From: Corticium candelabrum | Lineage: Eukaryota; Porifera; Homoscleromorpha; Homosclerophorida; Plakinidae | Assembly (NCBI RefSeq): GCF_963422355.1 | Contig: NC_085095.1 | Coordinates: 3,660,607 to 3,724,606 of the forward strand | Length of the DNA: 64,000 nt | Direction of reading: 5' to 3' | In this document: in pieces, positions 59,719-64,000 of the stretch | Layout of the letters: the number at the start of each line of letters is the position of its first letter | Position numbering within the stretch: the first letter of the stretch is position 1 | The notes under the pieces: model-generated | What the model was told of the DNA's origin: nothing | The model's database searches: none | What the model saw: the letters and a program-made list of their open reading frames with translations, nothing else | Made by a program: the position numbers and the translations under genes

Positions 59719-62450
59719 CTATTTTGTAATGATACCGTACTGTACTGATAGCTCTAGAAACCAAATCACAGATGGGCAGACATGCTCCTCCAAACTGCCG
59801 CTGAAAACAGCTTCAGCCTGAGGTCTGCAACCTATGGTACACATTACCCTGATCATTGCTGCTTGGTTGACTCTGTTACCAAATTCATCACTTCTTTTAA
59901 GCAATGCTGTTGCAGCTTGTATGAAAGTATCACTGATTTCGTCTTTTATCACTTTCATCTTGTCTATGAAAAAGTCAGCTGACAATTCCAACATAAGTTT
60001 TTGCCAACAATGAGAAACTTTCTTGGCTACATTCACAATATCATCAGGGGTGCATCTGGTGTTTGCATTTGACGTCAGTCACAGTTCTTGTGTTTCTGAT
60101 ACAGTGTCTTCCTGATCATAAAATGCATGATCTTGCTACATCCATTCTGTATACAAATACAAATATACCAGTACATACTATAATAGCAAACATGGACTCG
60201 ATCGTCTATAACCATTGAAATTTAATTCAGTCAACACAAAAATCCCAGCAAATATGCATGCATGAGCACTGCCATCAGAGTGCAGTTTGTCTTGGGGGAG
60301 ACAATCCATTCCTCAATGATTAAATTTTAGTTTTATAAATAAAAACCAAACCAAACTGGAAGTTGTCAAAACTTGTCTAATCAAACCCAATATGTTGCTG
60401 GAGATGCAGTTTGCTATTACAAACAGCAGAAGACATTGACAGCCTGACTAATGTAAAGACTAATACCAAACTAGTTCATCAAGAACTTCCACTCACGTTG
60501 TCTTCTTGGATGTCCTGGACGAGACGAGACGATATCACTAAACTGACTGTTTGATCGCCCTGCTTAATATCAACATTACAGACATTCGTAGGGTGGTCAT
60601 CACCATGCTTGAACTCCACAGGTAATTAATTACATCAATTTCCTCGTCCAAGCTTATCCATTTGTCCCAAAAGTCAGCAGCAGGTATGATTTGAAAACAT
60701 ATCTATTTAATATATCCATTAGACAACGCACTACAGTATATATACATGTATGCATACAAACATGCACTATTTAGCGGTAGTTGTGTCACAGCTCTCCAAT
60801 CACCACTTGTAATACTAAATTCAATATTGCCTTCAAACTTTCTCGACTTAGACGCAAGACATGACGCTTTGGCAATAAACGTTCTTCCTTACTTATCGTT
60901 CGCTAACACGTACAGTACAGTGTAGGGTAATCCGGGGTAATTCAGCACACCTTTTAGTTACATGACCCGTATCTTCTGCAAGAGATTGCGTCCCGCGTTT
61001 ACCTGCGTATGGATTCTTTGTTTGCTACTGTAGTATACGTGGATGGCTGTTCTTGGCACCATGCAACTATACAAGCAAGCGGCTGGACGCTTTCTGCACT
61101 AGGGTCAAATATTAGGAGTGGGGCTATTCCGCACAGTTGCCGTTTCTCCCTCTGATGGCTGCAAACACGACACCTGGTTGGTGTATAGTTTACTAACAAC
61201 TAGAATTACGACTTGAGTATACATAATTAAAGTTAACGGTTTTGTAGGTTTTCTGCGAATGCTAACTATGGTCCGCCCTAGATGATACTGATTTTGTCTT
61301 CTGCTTCTTCTCTCAGGCACTGCACCGTTCACAAACCGTCTTTTGCTTAGTATATATAGCAATTTACAATGAAATGATATGATATCCACTTTCCACCCTA
61401 CTAGGGCCCCATAAATGACGAGAAGTTTCCCGTAATCGGCTAATTTCAACTGGAGGTGTATCTTTCGCGATATGCACAAGCAGTATTAGTGGTAGTTCTA
61501 TCTTTAGAAAGTATGAAGTCACCAAACAACTTGCTAGCTAAAAATTTAGACGGTTTGTTCTACAACGTGATGCTCACCTTTGAAAAACACTAGCTAAAAA
61601 ATATAGGTATTTTGCTGCTACCTAAAGCGCAGAACGATAAGCTATTCAGCGAGTGTTCACACGTTCCATTTCGTCTCCGTTGAAAGAAATGAGAAGTAAT
61701 TGAATTCAAAAGGGTGCAGAATTGTTCAGTGTGCGAAAGTACCACTGATTACCCTACAACAAACAAAAATTTCATGCTATGATCGACTGATGTTGAGATA
61801 CGCTCACAACATTGTTCATCAACATACCTCATTAAGCTCATTACAGTTATCATGGCAATGAATAGTGAGATTCCAAATGTTTGACCAGCATCTTTGCCGA
61901 TAACCAAACGCAGAAAAAAAGCATAGTTTTCGTAGCCGTAGAGATGTCAGTAGGATTTCCAAACCACTAGTGCCAACAGAAGTGTTTCACAACAAAGTAT
62001 TACTGGCAAGGTCATATATACAGTCTGGATCCTCCATAGTCACTTGGTCGAAATCAGAATTAAATGTCATTATCGCTTCTGGCTGCCATAATAATTATTG
62101 AAATGAAATGGAAGTATCACACCTAGCTCTCATGAGTGACAAATGCCATTCTTTAGAATCAGCTGGAGAAGGATAACCTAAATGAACAAGTTCCAAAAAT
62201 GTTAATCCATGCGGCTCAAAGACAAATAATGGACTCAAAATGTATCCATCAATGCATGGCTTTAGTGGATGGCAGCATTAGACTTTCATCAACGTACTTA
62301 AGCATTCTTAAGTTGACTGGTTCCCTCGCAGCTCTGTCAGGAACCAAGATAGACAAACTGCCTAAGCTAAAGCGTCCACCTTCAGGACCAACAGTCATTT
62401 CCAGTGTTGCAATTTGCTCCAGTGGTTCCACATCTGCAGCAGAACATTGA
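59719..62450 (-). CDS. ZU5/Death-domain protein
   Basis: Minus-strand exons with splice sites: 62258-62450 (ATLEMTVGPEGGRFSLGSLS, ILVPDRAAREPVNLRMLKYV) is a ZU5 domain start. 62118-62179 has GYPSPADSKEWHLSLMRAR; about 61990-62090 has PEAIMTFNSDFDQVTMEDPD, like the second half of ZU5. About 60501-60680 has ADFWDKWISLDEEIDVINYL and, one frame over, FKHGDDHPTNVCNVDIKQGD, perhaps UPA-like; a frame break lies between. 59719-60051 is a Death domain: DDIVNVAKKVSHCWQKLMLE, IKDEISDTFIQAATALLKRS, ending GIITK. ZU5-(UPA)-Death is the intracellular layout of UNC5 receptors and part of PIDD, which act in cell death or guidance. The N-terminal part is not in the exons I can place, so which type it is stays open. 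Confidence 0.68.
60923..61756. mobile_element. MITE with TAGGGTAATC ends, in an intron
   Basis: Ends TAGGGTAATCCGGGGTAATT and, reversed on the right, TAGGGTAATCAGTGGTAC. Both start with TA, which fits a Tc1/mariner or pogo-type target. About 834 bases, no transposase. It lies in an intron of the ZU5/Death gene. Confidence 0.65.
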
Positions 62451-63487
62451 AATTAACAGATCTACTTGTTTCTGAACTGTAAGTTATTTTAAGTAGACAG
62501 TACTGTAACTACCACAAAAAATTGAGTAAAGCATCACTACAACCACTCTTCCATTTTATTCCCTGATATTGTACGGGAGACTGCATGCGTTCGAGTTAGA
62601 CTTCACAACCACGCGTGTGAGTGTCTCATTGAGTCAAATTAACTAGAGTACAGAAAAAGATATGCGCAGCATCAAGTACGTCTTTGGCGCTGAATTTGCA
62701 GCGCCAAAGACTTCAAACTTGGGCACTCTAGCCCTGTATTCTAGCAGTTTACCAGAAGCGAGGCGGGTTCTGGTTAAAATAATAGAAGAAACCAGTCCAA
62801 ACCGGAAAAAAACCGGACAAACCCGTAATGCCATTACCACCACGAAGTGACTGGAAGTAGGAGCTTCTTCGTCGTAGAACTCTCTGAAGTTTCATACGAC
62901 GCTCGATCGAAAGGTACAATCACTAGCGCTATAGATACTGTCACACTATACACAACCTACAACCTACACTAGAGTGAAACAGGAAGTGTAATTTTGGCTT
63001 GCGTTAGGTAGAACACCTAGCAAACTCTTGGAAGGTTATAAAGAATTAGCTACGTAGAGTGAATTAAGAGTTTTATGGATTCTCGCAGCTTTAAAGAAAA
63101 GTAAGTCGAATTTGGGGGCGTAACCGAACTGAGTCTAGTAAAGTTTGTTAGCCTCGAATTTCCAGACTAGAGAGCGCGCGAACTCTAAAGTCCATTCAAA
63201 CAATAGATGCAGTGTGGGAAAATTACCAGATCTTGGTATCCCGGGCACTTACAAACATGGAAATGATACCTCCGGAATGCACGTGAAGAAGTGGCGACAC
63301 TGGTGCATTCTAACTGTCAGGATGATGCTCAAATACGTTGGAACAAGCAGCTTCCGGAATATTAGATATGCAGACTTCATCCCCAGTCTGACATGGTCCA
63401 TCCTATTCTAGCTAAAGAGTAGATGTAATCACCGTAATTGCATTCCTTAGCATACACTAGACAGCCAATTAGTTCTCAATGACGTTG
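62451..63487. other. upstream flank of the ZU5/Death gene
   Basis: No firm gene. A short plus-strand segment at 63075-63095 (MDSRSFKE) ends in a GTAAGT donor but has no partner exon. GC-rich parts near 62580-62900 may be promoter. Confidence 0.3.
62680..62711. repeat. 32-bp perfect palindromic hairpin
   Basis: GTCTTTGGCGCTG and CAGCGCCAAAGAC are exact inverted copies around a 6-base loop. Confidence 0.9.
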
Positions 63488-63660
63488 TCACGGGGATTTG
63501 TGCACCCGGTGATTTGTGCACCCTCGCGCTTTGCTCGCAATTCCAGACCGTCGACTCGATGCTCCAGACCTCGTGTCGGGTACACATATCACCGGCCATG
63601 ATGCAAAGCTGCTGGTGATTTCGGACCCCGGTGATTTGTGTACCCTTGTGCTTTCCTCGC
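63488..63660. repeat. GGTGATTTGTGCACCC repeats, direct and inverted
   Basis: GGTGATTTGTGCACCC-type units occur at about 63494, 63509 and 63632. An inverted form (GGGTACACATATCACC) lies at 63578. CGCTTTGCTCGCAATTCCAG/GCTTTCCTCGCCGTCCCAG follow two of them. Confidence 0.7.
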
Positions 63661-63797
63661 CGTCCCAGACTGCTTTCAAGCTACAGGACTCGCGATCGTA
63701 ATGCAAACTAAAATGCTCTCTGTTCCCAATCATCTATTGTACATCTGCATTTAGCTAGAGAACAAATATCTCGTGATAGTTGCACCCGTGGCCGGAA

Positions 63798-63975
63798 GAT
63801 GACTATGAAGAAGCTGGATGATGACTGAATAGAAGAAGCCGGATGTATGATGACTGTGACTCAACCGGATGATGAGTGACTCCTAAACCTGCTGGATGGT
63901 GACTGTGACTCAACCAGATGACTGTGATCACAGTCACATGTGACTCAATAGGATAATGACTGCGGCATGCCGAGG
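63798..63975. repeat. imperfect tandem repeat GGATGATGACTGTGACTCAACC
   Basis: About six diverged units of 20-29 bases with GATGACTGTGACTCAACC as core; the array ends just before the window end. Confidence 0.75.
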
Positions 63976-64000
63976 GTACTGACTATATATTTAGAGACAC

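Noticed and set aside
63075..63101. First exon MDSRSFKE with GTAAGT donor
   Set aside because: Only eight codons, and no downstream exon with matching phase was found before the window end.

Overview
The window looks like nuclear DNA from a marine invertebrate animal, and I lean towards an early-branching lineage such as a sponge. This rests on three things. Genes are split into many short exons, with introns often only 50-150 bases long. The receptor kinase is of the TKL type and carries Kelch and EGF-like parts. CARD and ZU5-Death signalling proteins sit among a very wide mix of DNA transposons. The species is inference; no rRNA, tRNA or mitochondrial gene is present to settle it.

Layout. 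1-2478 (minus): the 5' part of a gene resembling HMG domain-containing protein 3 (C2H2 finger, SWIM finger, CxxC/YRYQ motif), running off the left edge. 4079-8167 (minus): a gene of about 20 exons joining an OTU cysteine protease to a ULP1/SENP-type SUMO protease, both catalytic sets visible. 8174-17000: a transposon graveyard with a tRNA-type SINE, a Tc1/mariner element, a LINE tail, an ISL2EU-like element with 425-bp inverted repeats, a fold-back element, a Harbinger-type element and a hAT-like MITE. 17977-21542 (plus): a complete Kelch/EGF/TM/TKL-kinase receptor. 22982-31080: a decayed Ty3/gypsy element, a zinc-finger fragment, and three pieces of YLDDG-type reverse transcriptase elements. 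31086-42058 (plus): copy A of a segmental duplication, holding a CARD/coiled-coil gene and split by a P element and two other inverted-repeat elements. 42638-46962: a coiled-coil relic, a gypsy scrap and a nearly intact LINE reverse transcriptase with a C-terminal C2H2 finger. 47035-58090 (plus): copy B of the duplication, with a stray CARD fragment and a damaged CARD/coiled-coil/Kelch gene whose intron is filled by two LINE tails. 59719-62450 (minus): a ZU5/Death-domain gene with a MITE in an intron. 62451-64000: short palindromes and satellite-like repeats.

How it fits together. The host genes with a recognisable theme (receptor kinase, two CARD genes, ZU5-Death gene, and perhaps the OTU-ULP1 protein) suggest a region of innate-immunity or cell-death signalling genes that is duplicating and being invaded by transposons. 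The left-hand OTU-ULP1 gene and the HMGXB3-like gene are co-oriented and may be parts of one very large protease-carrying transposon of the KDZ type; that is inference. Exon limits were set by eye from GT/AG sites and reading phase, so edges are approximate except where phase continuity is stated.
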